Below, piece by piece: positions 26,797 through 36,233 of a stretch of DNA of 64,000 bases. The first letter of the stretch is position 1; each line of letters opens with the position of its first letter. The position numbers and the translations under genes are program-made. This DNA comes from Lachnospiraceae bacterium (GTDB lineage: Bacteria > Bacillota > Clostridia > Lachnospirales > Lachnospiraceae). Location: positions 62,001 through 126,000 of the forward strand of contig CAJTCY010000005.1 in the NCBI GenBank assembly GCA_910575075.1, read 5' to 3'. The notes under the pieces are model-generated. The model ran no database searches, was not told the DNA's origin, and saw only the letters and a list, made by a program, of their open reading frames with translations.

Positions 26797-27165
26797 AAAT
26801 AAAAAAGAATCCTTCGCATCTACTATCTAAAAATAATAGAGACGAAAGATATACTTATCCTGCGCGGTACCACTCTACTTCATGTTTCCATGCTCTCATC
26901 TGCACTCTATGCCTGCACTGAAATCCTGCTTCTTCCACGAAACTTTGCAGACACTTCATACTTATCTCTGTAACGGGAGAACCCGTCCTGACTTACTCCT
27001 CTCTGTGCAGAGCATTTTCTGATCTGCCTGATAAGAAATTCTTCAGCTGGAAGCTCCAAGGCCAGTTCACTGCATCCTCACTGTTGTCTTCCACCAGCAA
27101 CAACTCTCTGTAAGCTACTCTGCAGCTACTTCTCCTCTTCTTCGCTTTTCACGAGTTTTATCTTA
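26797..27165 (-). promoter_or_regulatory. T-box leader of leuA with terminator
   Basis: On the minus strand this leader has the T-box core AGAGTGGTACCGCGCA (26876-26861). Stem I has an AGUA motif and GGTGGAAG near its distal loop. After the 3' side of stem I comes GTGAACTGG, where the specifier is probably CUG (leucine). A terminator hairpin (ATCTTTCG...CGAAGGAT) followed by TTCTTTTTT ends the leader near 26801. Uncharged leucine tRNA would stabilise the antiterminator. The specifier reading is tentative. Confidence 0.88.
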
Positions 27166-27288
27166 ACACAGATATTTGTTCTTGTATAGTGATAAATTTA
27201 ATCATTTTATTTGATTTATTTTATCTTTTTTTTGTGTCATATAGTTTTCTTGCTCATACAAAGGCCACCTTCACCCAAGGGCCGCTTA

Positions 27289-27549
27289 TTAAACAGCCCC
27301 TTTTTGGTGAAGATATTTTTCCCGGGTTGCCAGCCCGCCCCGGATATGACGCTCTGATTTATTTACATCCAGAACTTTACGGGCCTGTGAGGCAAGCGCA
27401 GGGTTAATCTGGACAAGGCGTTCTGTCACATCCTTATGTACCGTACTCTTACTTATCCCAAATTTTTTTGCCGTCTGACGCACAGTAGCATTTTCTTCAA
27501 TAATATAATTGGCAATATTAACGGCACGCTCTTCTATGTATCCTTTCAA
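27289..27549 (-). CDS. spoIIID: Sporulation transcription regulator SpoIIID
   Basis: This 86-residue protein matches SpoIIID, the mother-cell regulator acting with sigma-E during sporulation. The motif KFGISKSTVHKDVTERL is the classical helix-turn-helix, followed by INPALA and the C-terminal RHIRGG-AT--KY pattern. I choose the TTG at 27549, 7 bases after GAGGG, which gives a start KGYIEERAVNI as in homologues; upstream ATGs at 27567 and 27597 would add residues not seen in the family. A hairpin covers the ribosome site. The gene marks the organism as a spore former. Confidence 0.93.
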   Translation of the reverse strand: MKGYIEERAVNIANYIIEENATVRQTAKKFGISKSTVHKDVTERLVQINPALASQARKVLDVNKSERHIRGGLATREKYLHQKGAV

Positions 27550-27556
27550 CGAAAAT

Positions 27557-27589
27557 CCCTCATACATTGCTTTTTTTATAATGTATGAG
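27557..27589 (-). promoter_or_regulatory. Hairpin overlapping spoIIID ribosome site
   Basis: CTCATACATT (27559-27568) and AATGTATGAG (27580-27589) form a perfect 10-bp stem with an 11-base loop. On the minus strand the 3' arm overlaps the GAGGG ribosome site of spoIIID, so folding would hide it. A similar hairpin lies at 34921-34950. Confidence 0.55.
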
Positions 27590-27746
27590 CATTTCACATC
27601 AGTTATGACTTAGGATTGACATTTCCTGTTCCTATATAACATACCCTAAAAAAATGATCTATCCCTGTTTCTTCCGTTCCACGACGCAGTACTTTCTCAG
27701 AAAAATTTCCCTCAATAAAGTAAATGATGTATCCCAAAGAGCCTGA

Positions 27747-29450
27747 TTAATTTTTCCCTTTCCCAAACCTGACTTCACAGTCTTTCCGAAAGAAGGATAC
27801 CCCATAACAATCTATTCTGCGATACCCCTCTGTCCGTAATTCCTCCGCATATTTCTTGTCATATATTTGCTGTAATGCCTTTTTGGCGTCTCTCTCCAAA
27901 TCATCAATCGAAGCCGATACCTTTAATTCCAGAACAAATGACCTCCCTCGCAGCGAGGGGCTCTTAACCATAATATCACAACGGCCATTGCCTGATTCAC
28001 GGTTGGATCTTACCAGATAATTTTCACTCTGGCTTAATATTCCTGTCAGAAACCCATGATAAAAATTCTCTGCGCTGTCATAGAAACTAATCGTTTGGAA
28101 AAGCTGGCTGTTCAATATGTCTGTCATCTTCTCCGCATCCCCCTCCTCCATTGCATGGTACAAATCATGAAAATCTTCTTTCTTTATGGCATCTTTCATC
28201 CAATTCATAATTGTGTTTTCATAAATTGTCATTACCTCTAAATTAGGAACCCGTACTTTTAAAAAGATATACTTGTCTTTAAAATATTCACTTTCTTTTG
28301 TCAGGTAACCTGTAAAATAAAGGAAACTCCACAGGTTCTCCTCATTACTGTGCATATCCCCATAAGTAACTTCTTCCTGAACCCGAATGTCTAAGGTCCC
28401 ACCGCCTAAAAGCATTTCAATCTGCCCTTTCATTTCCCGGTCAGCTCTTGCGACCAGGTCCTTAATAATGTCATTAGAACTGGTATTGATCCAATAAGGA
28501 TGGGGAAATGCATCTACATCTGAATATAAATCATACAAAAATTTAATCACACTCCATGGGTTATAAACTTCTGTATCTCCAAACAAATACCCGTCATACC
28601 ACTCTTTCATTGTTGAAAAGCGGCTTTCCACTTCATAATAGGTCATCATCTGAAGAACTTCCTGTTCTGTGAATCCAAAATGCTCACTGTATTTTTTATC
28701 AAGTACAGAGATAATATTTAGATGATTTAATCCAGTAAATATACTCTCCTTCGAGATCCGCAGACACCCAGTAATAACAGCAAATTGTAAATATTGGTTC
28801 GTCTTTAAAGCTGCTTCAAACAATGACCGGAGGAAGCCGGCCATCCTATCATAAAAATCCCTGAAATATGCATTCTCCAGCGGTACGTCGTACTCATCAA
28901 TCAGGATAACCGTCTTCTTACCCGTAATCTTATGCATACATTGGCAGAAAAGCTGCAAAGAATTTCTTACGGTTTTTTCCTCCGCTTTTCTTTCTGCAAT
29001 AATGGTATACTGTTCATACTCACTGGAAGAAAGGTAGTCTTTTCCCTTTTCTACAATACCTCTGTGTCGTTCAAACTCTGTACTGATTGCATTTTGGATC
29101 ATATAAGAAGCTATATCGTAGTCTTCTTGTTTTGCTGACTTCAATGTTAACTCAAACACAGGGTACATTCCCATCTGACTTGTGTATCCTTCCCCGGCTT
29201 CCATAATCTTCCTTCCCTGAAAAAGACCTTTATTCTGTTCATTTACTTTTTCATTTCCTGTATCCTCAAAAAAATATCGGAGCATACTCAAGTTCAAAGT
29301 CTTTCCAAATCTTCTTGGGCGGGTAAACAGATTTACTTTTCCTTTCAAGTCCAATAATTCTTTTATAAACATTGTTTTATCTACATAGTAATATCCAGAT
29401 TTTAGCATATCTTCAAAATTATCAACACCAACGGGTAACGCTTTTTTCAT
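27747..29450 (-). CDS. AAA-ATPase-like/PD-(D/E)XK nuclease superfamily protein
   Basis: This 567-residue protein has an N-terminal AAA-ATPase-like domain ([13 protein letters not shown], then [14 protein letters not shown] near residues 40-55) and a Walker B-like [11 protein letters not shown]. Its C-terminal PD-(D/E)XK region ([11 protein letters not shown], then [12 protein letters not shown]) has the D...ExK spacing of the nuclease fold. Such proteins are common, often in many copies, in gut Clostridia and Bacteroidetes; their role is unknown, with defence or mobile functions proposed. Start at 29450 follows GGAGG. Confidence 0.85.
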   Translation of the reverse strand: MKKALPVGVDNFEDMLKSGYYYVDKTMFIKELLDLKGKVNLFTRPRRFGKTLNLSMLRYFFEDTGNEKVNEQNKGLFQGRKIMEAGEGYTSQMGMYPVFELTLKSAKQEDYDIASYMIQNAISTEFERHRGIVEKGKDYLSSSEYEQYTIIAERKAEEKTVRNSLQLFCQCMHKITGKKTVILIDEYDVPLENAYFRDFYDRMAGFLRSLFEAALKTNQYLQFAVITGCLRISKESIFTGLNHLNIISVLDKKYSEHFGFTEQEVLQMMTYYEVESRFSTMKEWYDGYLFGDTEVYNPWSVIKFLYDLYSDVDAFPHPYWINTSSNDIIKDLVARADREMKGQIEMLLGGGTLDIRVQEEVTYGDMHSNEENLWSFLYFTGYLTKESEYFKDKYIFLKVRVPNLEVMTIYENTIMNWMKDAIKKEDFHDLYHAMEEGDAEKMTDILNSQLFQTISFYDSAENFYHGFLTGILSQSENYLVRSNRESGNGRCDIMVKSPSLRGRSFVLELKVSASIDDLERDAKKALQQIYDKKYAEELRTEGYRRIDCYGVSFFRKDCEVRFGKGKN

Positions 29451-29713
29451 CACTGCCGCCTCCATCTAATACTATTTTCGGATATTATACCCTATCCTCC
29501 TCCATTTCACAATCAATACTTATATTTCAAAAATGTCCAAGAACTATTTCTGCAGTTTTTGAAATAATCGGCAACAGCATAAAGTATCTATCAAAAGTCT
29601 GAAATCGAACAAAAATCATACTACAAACCTTCTACGCCAATCATTTTACTTCGAAATTAACCTTACAGTTTTCAAACAGTCTGCAACACTCAAATTTTTT
29701 GACAAGTAAAACA

Positions 29714-29750
29714 AAGGTGGGTCCGAGTGAATATCACCCAGAGCCACCTT
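29714..29750 (-). terminator. Terminator of LRR gene
   Basis: AAGGTGG (29714-29720) pairs with CCACCTT (29744-29750). On the minus strand it is followed by TGTTTTAC, directly after the last stop codon of the surface protein remnant. Confidence 0.65.
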
Positions 29751-29756
29751 CGCCCT

Positions 29757-32523
29757 TTACTTATTAATTTTTACAGACTTCACATTGCTCCAAGCACTGT
29801 AATATGTATCTTTTCTACGCTTCTTATAAGCCCTGACCCTGACATAATACTTCTTAGATTTTGACAATTTTTTCACTGACTTCGACAATGTATTAGCAGA
29901 AACAAAAAGGCTCTTTGCTTTTTTAAGTTTTGAGGACGTAGAATACTGAATTTGATACCCATTCACTTTTGAATTCTTTGTCCATTTTATCAAAAATTAT
30001 TTCGTTTTCTGGTTTTTCAGTTTTAAATCTTTGGCGCCTTAAGCCTGATAACAGTTTTGCCTATCTGGTTATATTTACTTTCATTTTCCCCATTAAAAGC
30101 ACTTACTGTGTATGTGTAGGTTGTGCCGTCTTTCGCTTTGGCATCTATATAGTTTGTACTTGATCCCTTTTTCACCTGTGCAATCCGTTTCCAAGTGCTT
30201 TTTCCAGATTTTCTATAGATACGATACCCTGCTGCACCTTTGATCTTATTCCAATTGACAGATACACCTCTAGCAACATTTTCCACACTTAAGATTTGAG
30301 GTTGTGTTATCTCAAGCATATCAATAGATTCTTCTTGGGTTCCGCCACAAACAATGCATGTATAGAGCCTGGTTCCTTTTTGAGCATAAGTCGCTTTCTT
30401 TGTTACCATTCCTTCAGACCACTGATGTCCTTTTTGCGGAATTACTTCCCCTTCTTCCAGTTTCTCATTGCATTCTACACAATATTTGTCCCCACTATAC
30501 CCTGGCTCTGTGCAGTTTGCCTCTTTTTCATTTCGGACCTCTGTTTCTCCATGTCCTTTGGCCTCTATTTCTTCTTCTTTTGTTTCTTTGCATTCTGTAC
30601 AAGTATAACTTACTTTTCCTGTTTCCGTACAGCCTGCCTCCTTTATTACCATTCCTTCAGACCACTGATGTCCTTTTTCAGGAATTTCTCTTCCGCTTTT
30701 TAGCCTTACATCACATGCTGCACAGTATGTATCTCCTGTATACCCCGGTTCTGTACAGCTCGCTTCTTTAACATTTCGTATTTCTATTTGTGAATGGTCT
30801 ATTTCTTCTATTATTTCTACATTTACCACTGCCCCGCAAACTCTACATCTTTGGCTTTTCTGTCCCTCTTTTTCAGAAGTGCATGGCCAATCTTCTATCC
30901 ATTCATTATCTACCTCATGGGTATGAGGCAGCCAAGTAATATTGGAGTTGGAATACTCCGCAATCGCATCTTCCCATGTTGTATTTCCATAAGGATAGTA
31001 TATCGTCAATTCTTTATTTTCTTCCACAGCTAAAATATTTTCAATATTTTGCGGAAGATCCCCTGCAAAATATATTTCTTTCAGATGATAAAGACTTTGT
31101 TTTCCGATTTGCTTTACATTTTCCTGCACTGTTGCACTTGTAGCATTTGAAAGAACATCTTCCGGCAACTCTTCCATAGAATATGGAATAATAATTTTTC
31201 TTGGCTGATAATTATTACTAAAAATAGAAGTAGACATATAAGAAATTCCATTCGGTAAATTAATTTTCTCTAAATTATAACAATCAGAAAATGCACCACT
31301 TTCAATTCTTTGCATCGAATTTGGAAGAACGATTTCTTTCAAATACGTTGCCCTATAAAAAGCACTCATATCTATATAGGACATCCCCTCTTCCACTTCA
31401 TAATACTCTGCCGTCTTCGCTGGTGGATAGGCACAAACAACTGTCTTCGAACACAATACCCCCTCATGGCTATGGTACACCGGATTATTCTCATCCACTG
31501 TAATTTCTTCTAACTTTAAATTACCGTTTATAGCTGCAGACATAATCCATGTAACAGAGGCTGGTATATGCAATCTCGTGATCTGGGTTCCCTGTATTGC
31601 AAACTGCCCGATCATCTCACAATTCTCAGATATATTAATTTTTTCTAATGAAGCAGCATTACAAAATGCCCAATAACCAATATACGTCACCGTATCTGGC
31701 ATAATCACTTCCTTTACATATCTATTATGATAAAATGCATCGTCCCCTACTGCCTCCACTCCATCTGGAATCTGAAATATTTCACGTCGAGCTGCCGACG
31801 GAAATAACACTAATGTTTTCATATCTTTCGTATACAATGCCCCTTCATACACACAAAGATTCTCATTATCCTCTGAGACTGTTATCGTTGTTAACTTTTC
31901 ACACAAAGAAATTATTCCCCCCAAACCTCTGATGCTGATGTCCATGCCGCTCATAAAAGTCGACGGAAAATAAACGGATTCTAAATTTTCACACATAGAA
32001 ATCCCTGCACTACCCATAGATTTTATTCCTTCACTGAACGTTATACTCTTTAGATTATTTTTCCTATCAAAAGCCCCTTGATTAATTCTCTCCAAAGGAT
32101 ATCCCCCAACGTAGAGGGCACAACAAGATCTTCATCCTCTCCATCATAAGAAATCAGATATGCTTTTCCATCCTCTACCTGATAAGTAAAAGATCCCTCT
32201 ACGGCTTCCTGCACATTACTGTCTCGATTTTCTAAACCAGCGATATCCAACTCCTCTATTGCAGCTTTAGATTCCTTGGATAGATAATACTCTTCCTCCT
32301 GGTGCGCACTGCAGCTTTCATCCTCTGATTGCAGGCAGAGTTCTGGTTTCCCCTCCTCATTCGGCATTTCTTTCACATATTTGAGATATACAGTTTCTTC
32401 CTCCGTCTGTGAAATCGCATCCTCCTGCCCTGCTTCATTCAATGATGATGCCAAAACCACTTCTGGCACAGAACTAATTCCTACCAGATAACTAAGCGCT
32501 ATAACTAAGATTCGTTTCCTCAT
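29757..32523 (-). pseudogene. BspA-type leucine-rich surface protein, frameshifted
   Basis: The gene begins at 32523 with a signal peptide (IALSYLVGISSVPEVVLAS). The first frame ends after VVPSTLGDILW, but the BspA-type leucine-rich repeats continue without a gap in the next frame (GGYPLERINQGAF) if one G is added to a run of five G at 32105-32109. After about 13 repeats come several cysteine-rich repeats (CTEPGYTGDTYCAACD and ATCTETGK-like types) and FN3-like modules. A second frame change and a TAA near 30008-30025 separate the last FN3 module (29757-29993). With two frameshifts and a stop it is probably dead, though the G run could allow phase variation. The protein would have been a secreted or wall-associated adhesin. 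Confidence 0.75.
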
Positions 32524-32630
32524 GGCTTACCCCTCCTTTTTTCCAAGTTTTACCATAGTATAATTCATAACTCAACGAATTATAATACCATACCTCTTAT
32601 TTTGTTTCAGATAAAGTTGTCACTCAGTAA

Positions 32631-34604
32631 TCATCTTGAAGCAAGTGTAAACTGATCTACCAATTCCTTCAAACCGATTGCCTCTGCAGATAGCTGTTCA
32701 CTTGCAGCTGCGCCTTCCTCTGCAGTAGCGCTGTTGCTCTGTACGACAACTGAAATCTGATTGATACCCTCGGAAACCTGCTCAACTGACTCTGACTGCT
32801 CATTAGATATTACTGCAATATGATCAATGGCATCAACCACAGACTGAATGCTGTTTACGACACCAAGCAGAACATCTGCCGTATTTTGAGCGATATCTGT
32901 ACCGATATGTACTGCCTCCGTTGAATTGGCAATAAGATCCGATGTCGTTTTCGCCGCCTGCGCGGATTTTCCTGCCAGGTCGCGAACCTCTTCCGCAACA
33001 ACAGCAAATCCCTTCCCCGCACTGCCAGCCCTGGCTGCCTCCACCGCCGCATTCAGGGCAAGTATATTTGTCTGGAATGCAATATCATCTATTGTCTTAA
33101 GAATCTTTTCAATTTCCTCAGAACTGGTCCGGATCTTCTCCATGGCTTCTACCAGATTCTGCATTTTCTGGTTACACAGATAAACTTCTTCGCCAGTCTG
33201 ATGTGTCTGGCTTCGAACTTCCAGCGCTCCGTCCGCTGTATCTTTGACCTCCTCAGAAATCACGCTGATCCTTGCTGCCAGTTCCTGTACGGAACTTGCC
33301 TGTTCTGTAGTACCCTGACTAAGCGTCTGCGCGCTTGAGGACAACTGGCTGCTTGCATTCGCCACCCCATCTGCTGAATGATTGACCTGACGCATGGCGC
33401 TGCTCAGTTCAAGCCTCATATTGCGCATAGAATGCAAAATATCCTGAAAACTGCCGACATATACATCTTCATGCTCCGTATGGACATCCAGATTCTGATT
33501 TGCCATTTCGTTGAGCAAATAACTGATGTCATTGATAACGATACGCAGTCCCTCCACCAAAGCCTCCGTTGATCTGACAAGCACACCTGTTTCATCCTTG
33601 TTGGTAACCTTGGGCATCGGTGTATCTAAATCTCCCTCCACGAGCAGTTTCATCCGATTTACACAAGCCTTCATAGGTCTTCCGATATTGAGAGCAAGAG
33701 CCAAAGCAACAATAACTGAAATCAAGATAGATCCCACAATCACTGCAATATTGATAACCATAGCATCCCGCGTAGATTCCAGATAATTGATCTGCGGTGC
33801 GGTCACTGCGATACTCCAGCCGTCTGTATCAAGCACGGGAGCATATGCCGCAAACATTTTGTCTTCTCCATTCACATAGCTTCCAAACCCATTTTTCCCC
33901 TGACGCATCTGCTCATGGATGGCCGCCAGCTCTTGCAGCGAAGGATCACTCTGAGCTTCCGCTTCTATATTTTGAACCGTGATTGTATCAAGCGTAATGT
34001 CAGCAATCGTGCCGCCGGATTTATTGATCATATAAGCTCTGCTGTTCTCACCAATCTGAATGGCCGATACAATATCGTTCAAAAAGGTTTCATGCGGTAC
34101 AAAATATACAACACCAACAATAGATTTCCCATAATCCCCCTCAGAATACAAAGGCGCCGCTACCATAATGGACAGTTCCCCCGTAACCTTACTGATCAAA
34201 GGCTCTGATACAAAAACATTTCCCTGCATGGCCTGACGTACATATTCACGGTCTGAATAATCATTTCCGTCAAAAATGCTGATACCATCTGAGCCAACAA
34301 TATTTCCTCTCTGGAAACCATGCATGGAAACGCGCCCGTCGATGATAGCCTGCTTTTCTTCCACCGGCACTTCCGGATCGGACAGCTGCGGGATGCACCC
34401 CACCTCCATAACAACGTTCTTATAAACCTCCAGTTCCTGCTGTGCACGTCCTGCCGCCAGAACTGCCGTCTGGCTCATCATCTGCTCTACCGTGGACATG
34501 GTATTATTGTAGTTTAACATGATGCTTGAAGTTCCGGATCCGACCAGCCCAATCATAACAGTCAGAATAAGACATACGGTGATTTTGATTCGAATGCTTT
34601 TCAT
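32631..34604 (-). CDS. Methyl-accepting chemotaxis protein
   Basis: This 657-residue chemoreceptor has TM1 at about residues 8-30, a double-CACHE ligand domain to 280, TM2 at about 283-305 and a HAMP domain. The long helical signalling domain has the invariant hairpin tip [20 protein letters not shown] (about 505-525). It would sense a small ligand outside and control CheA. A strong promoter lies at 34729-34758, giving a leader of about 115 bases. No other chemotaxis genes are in the window. Starts behind AGGAGG. Confidence 0.95.
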   Translation of the reverse strand: MKSIRIKITVCLILTVMIGLVGSGTSSIMLNYNNTMSTVEQMMSQTAVLAAGRAQQELEVYKNVVMEVGCIPQLSDPEVPVEEKQAIIDGRVSMHGFQRGNIVGSDGISIFDGNDYSDREYVRQAMQGNVFVSEPLISKVTGELSIMVAAPLYSEGDYGKSIVGVVYFVPHETFLNDIVSAIQIGENSRAYMINKSGGTIADITLDTITVQNIEAEAQSDPSLQELAAIHEQMRQGKNGFGSYVNGEDKMFAAYAPVLDTDGWSIAVTAPQINYLESTRDAMVINIAVIVGSILISVIVALALALNIGRPMKACVNRMKLLVEGDLDTPMPKVTNKDETGVLVRSTEALVEGLRIVINDISYLLNEMANQNLDVHTEHEDVYVGSFQDILHSMRNMRLELSSAMRQVNHSADGVANASSQLSSSAQTLSQGTTEQASSVQELAARISVISEEVKDTADGALEVRSQTHQTGEEVYLCNQKMQNLVEAMEKIRTSSEEIEKILKTIDDIAFQTNILALNAAVEAARAGSAGKGFAVVAEEVRDLAGKSAQAAKTTSDLIANSTEAVHIGTDIAQNTADVLLGVVNSIQSVVDAIDHIAVISNEQSESVEQVSEGINQISVVVQSNSATAEEGAAASEQLSAEAIGLKELVDQFTLASR

Positions 34605-34728
34605 TTCAATGTTACCTCCTGCTCACATAGTCGAAATTGTAAGAGATTCCGCTAATTCCAAAATATTCACGCAGCTATAACACTGTATGAATACTTCTAT
34701 ATTCAACCGTTCTTACTAATTTGTAATT

Positions 34729-34758
34729 ATTATAAAAGTTACTATTTTTACTTGTCAA
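34729..34758 (-). promoter_or_regulatory. Chemoreceptor promoter
   Basis: On the minus strand TTGACA (34758-34753) and TATAAT (34734-34729) are both perfect consensus boxes, 18 bases apart. Confidence 0.8.
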
Positions 34759-34819
34759 GCATTATCTGTTTTTACCGATGTATAATTCTAAGTACAGTAA
34801 TAATTTCTATACAACAACA

Positions 34820-34854
34820 AAGCCACCTCCTGAATACATTCTAAGAGATGGCTT
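34820..34854 (-). terminator. Terminator of HD-GYP gene
   Basis: On the minus strand AAGCCATCTC pairs with GAGGTGGCTT and is followed by TGTTGTTGTAT. It lies downstream of the HD-GYP stop and beyond the spoIIID-like relic. Confidence 0.6.
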
Positions 34855-34869
34855 GCAATATCCATTTAA

Positions 34870-34951
34870 TTTTCCATATTAGCCGTTCTGTGTACTTCTA
34901 TGTATCCTTCAGTAAAAACTCTCATGCATTGCTTTTTAATTATGTATGAGG
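34870..34951 (-). pseudogene. Relic of spoIIID 5' region
   Basis: The plus-strand sequence CTTCTATGTATCCTT (near 34895) followed by CTCATGCATTGCTTTTT and ATGTATGAG matches the start of spoIIID at 27531-27589, including the hairpin and the ribosome-site region, with small gaps. The coding frame is destroyed. It looks like a decayed partial duplication. The match covers about 80 bases and was found by eye. Confidence 0.5.
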
Positions 34952-34993
34952 GTTTTCCCTCAGATTCTGTCAACGGTCTTTGTATGTTTTATT

Positions 34994-36082
34994 CTACTCT
35001 CCGGCGTCCGCATAAGAAAATTTTACTTCTGTTGCATGGAAAAAATCGCTTTTTGCCATCTCAAAGCACTCCATAATCTTAGGTGAAAACACGCCGCATT
35101 CATTGTTCTTAATCATGTTCACTGCTTCTTCTACGGCATAAGCTTCTTTATAAACCCGTTTGCTCACCAAGGCATCATACACATCCACAATAGAAACTAC
35201 CTGTGCCCAGATTGGAATTTCTTCTCCCTTCAAGCGGTCTGGATAACCATTTCCATCATATCGCTCATGATGGTATCTGCAAATATCGTAACAATAGCCG
35301 TAAAACTCATTTTCCTCTTGTTTAAAATTCTCCAGAAGCTGGCATCCATATACTGTGTGTTTCTTCATTTCCTTAAATTCATCATCTGTCAGCCTTCCTG
35401 GTTTCAGAAGGATGCTGTCTGGAATCGCAATTTTTCCAAGGTCATGAAGCGCAGAAGCATTTACGATCAAATTTACAGATTCATCTGTCAATTCATATTC
35501 CGGAAACTCCGATTTTACATATTTCAGAAGAATCTTCGTCAAATATTTCACTCTCTGGATATGCTCCCCAGATTCAAGGCTGCGGAACTCAACCACAGAA
35601 CTCAGGGCATTCACAAGAAATTCATTATTGCGCTCCAGTTTCTCCTTGCTCTCCCGAAGCTGTCTGGTCCGCTTTTCCAGCTTCCTTTCAATATCAATTC
35701 TATTTTGGAACAGCTCAATAATATTCTGGGCCCGGCGCATAACTACTTTTGAATCAAAAGGTTTATAAATAATATCGGAAACCCCATATTCATATGCTTT
35801 AACTTCACTCTCTACAGTAGCTTCTCCGGTAATCATAATCACTGGAATGGAATTCATATATCCCTTTTCAAACATATATTCCAAAACATCCAGACCTGAC
35901 TTATTGGGCATTATCAAATCAAGAAAAATAAGCGATAGCGTATCATTATGTTTCTCAAGCAGCTCGATTGTCTCTATGCCGTCTGCCGCTTCCAAAATCT
36001 CATACTGCTCTTCAAAAATAAAACTCAGCATGTTACGGTTGATTTCCACATCATCCGCAATCAAAATAACATGTTTCTCCAT
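34994..36082 (-). CDS. Response regulator with HD-GYP c-di-GMP phosphodiesterase
   Basis: This 362-residue protein has an N-terminal receiver domain (IADDVEINRNML acidic pocket, phospho-acceptor in LIFLDLIMP near residue 56, and a KPF lysine near 108) and a linker coiled coil (about 125-155). The HD-GYP domain has HDLGKIAIP, then HHERYDGNGYPDRLKGEEIP, with all metal and substrate residues present. It would hydrolyse cyclic di-GMP when phosphorylated. No partner kinase is adjacent. Starts behind GGAGG. Confidence 0.94.
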   Translation of the reverse strand: MEKHVILIADDVEINRNMLSFIFEEQYEILEAADGIETIELLEKHNDTLSLIFLDLIMPNKSGLDVLEYMFEKGYMNSIPVIMITGEATVESEVKAYEYGVSDIIYKPFDSKVVMRRAQNIIELFQNRIDIERKLEKRTRQLRESKEKLERNNEFLVNALSSVVEFRSLESGEHIQRVKYLTKILLKYVKSEFPEYELTDESVNLIVNASALHDLGKIAIPDSILLKPGRLTDDEFKEMKKHTVYGCQLLENFKQEENEFYGYCYDICRYHHERYDGNGYPDRLKGEEIPIWAQVVSIVDVYDALVSKRVYKEAYAVEEAVNMIKNNECGVFSPKIMECFEMAKSDFFHATEVKFSYADAGE

Positions 36083-36233
36083 TGTTAACCTCCACTAACC
36101 AAACTTCTGCATGATATATTCAGAATATTCCAACGCCATTTTAACACACTATAAATTCCAAAGTCAAGAAACTGTCGCCTTGAGTTTTCGTATTTTTATA
36201 CATCAATTAAACTTTATCTGATTCTTCCATCTT

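Larger units (their letters stand above)
34605..34993. other. Intergenic: promoter, terminator, spoIIID-like relic
   Basis: No working gene is present. The region holds the chemoreceptor promoter (34729-34758), the terminator of the HD-GYP gene (34820-34854) and an 80-base stretch resembling the 5' end of spoIIID (34870-34951), each described separately. Confidence 0.7.
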
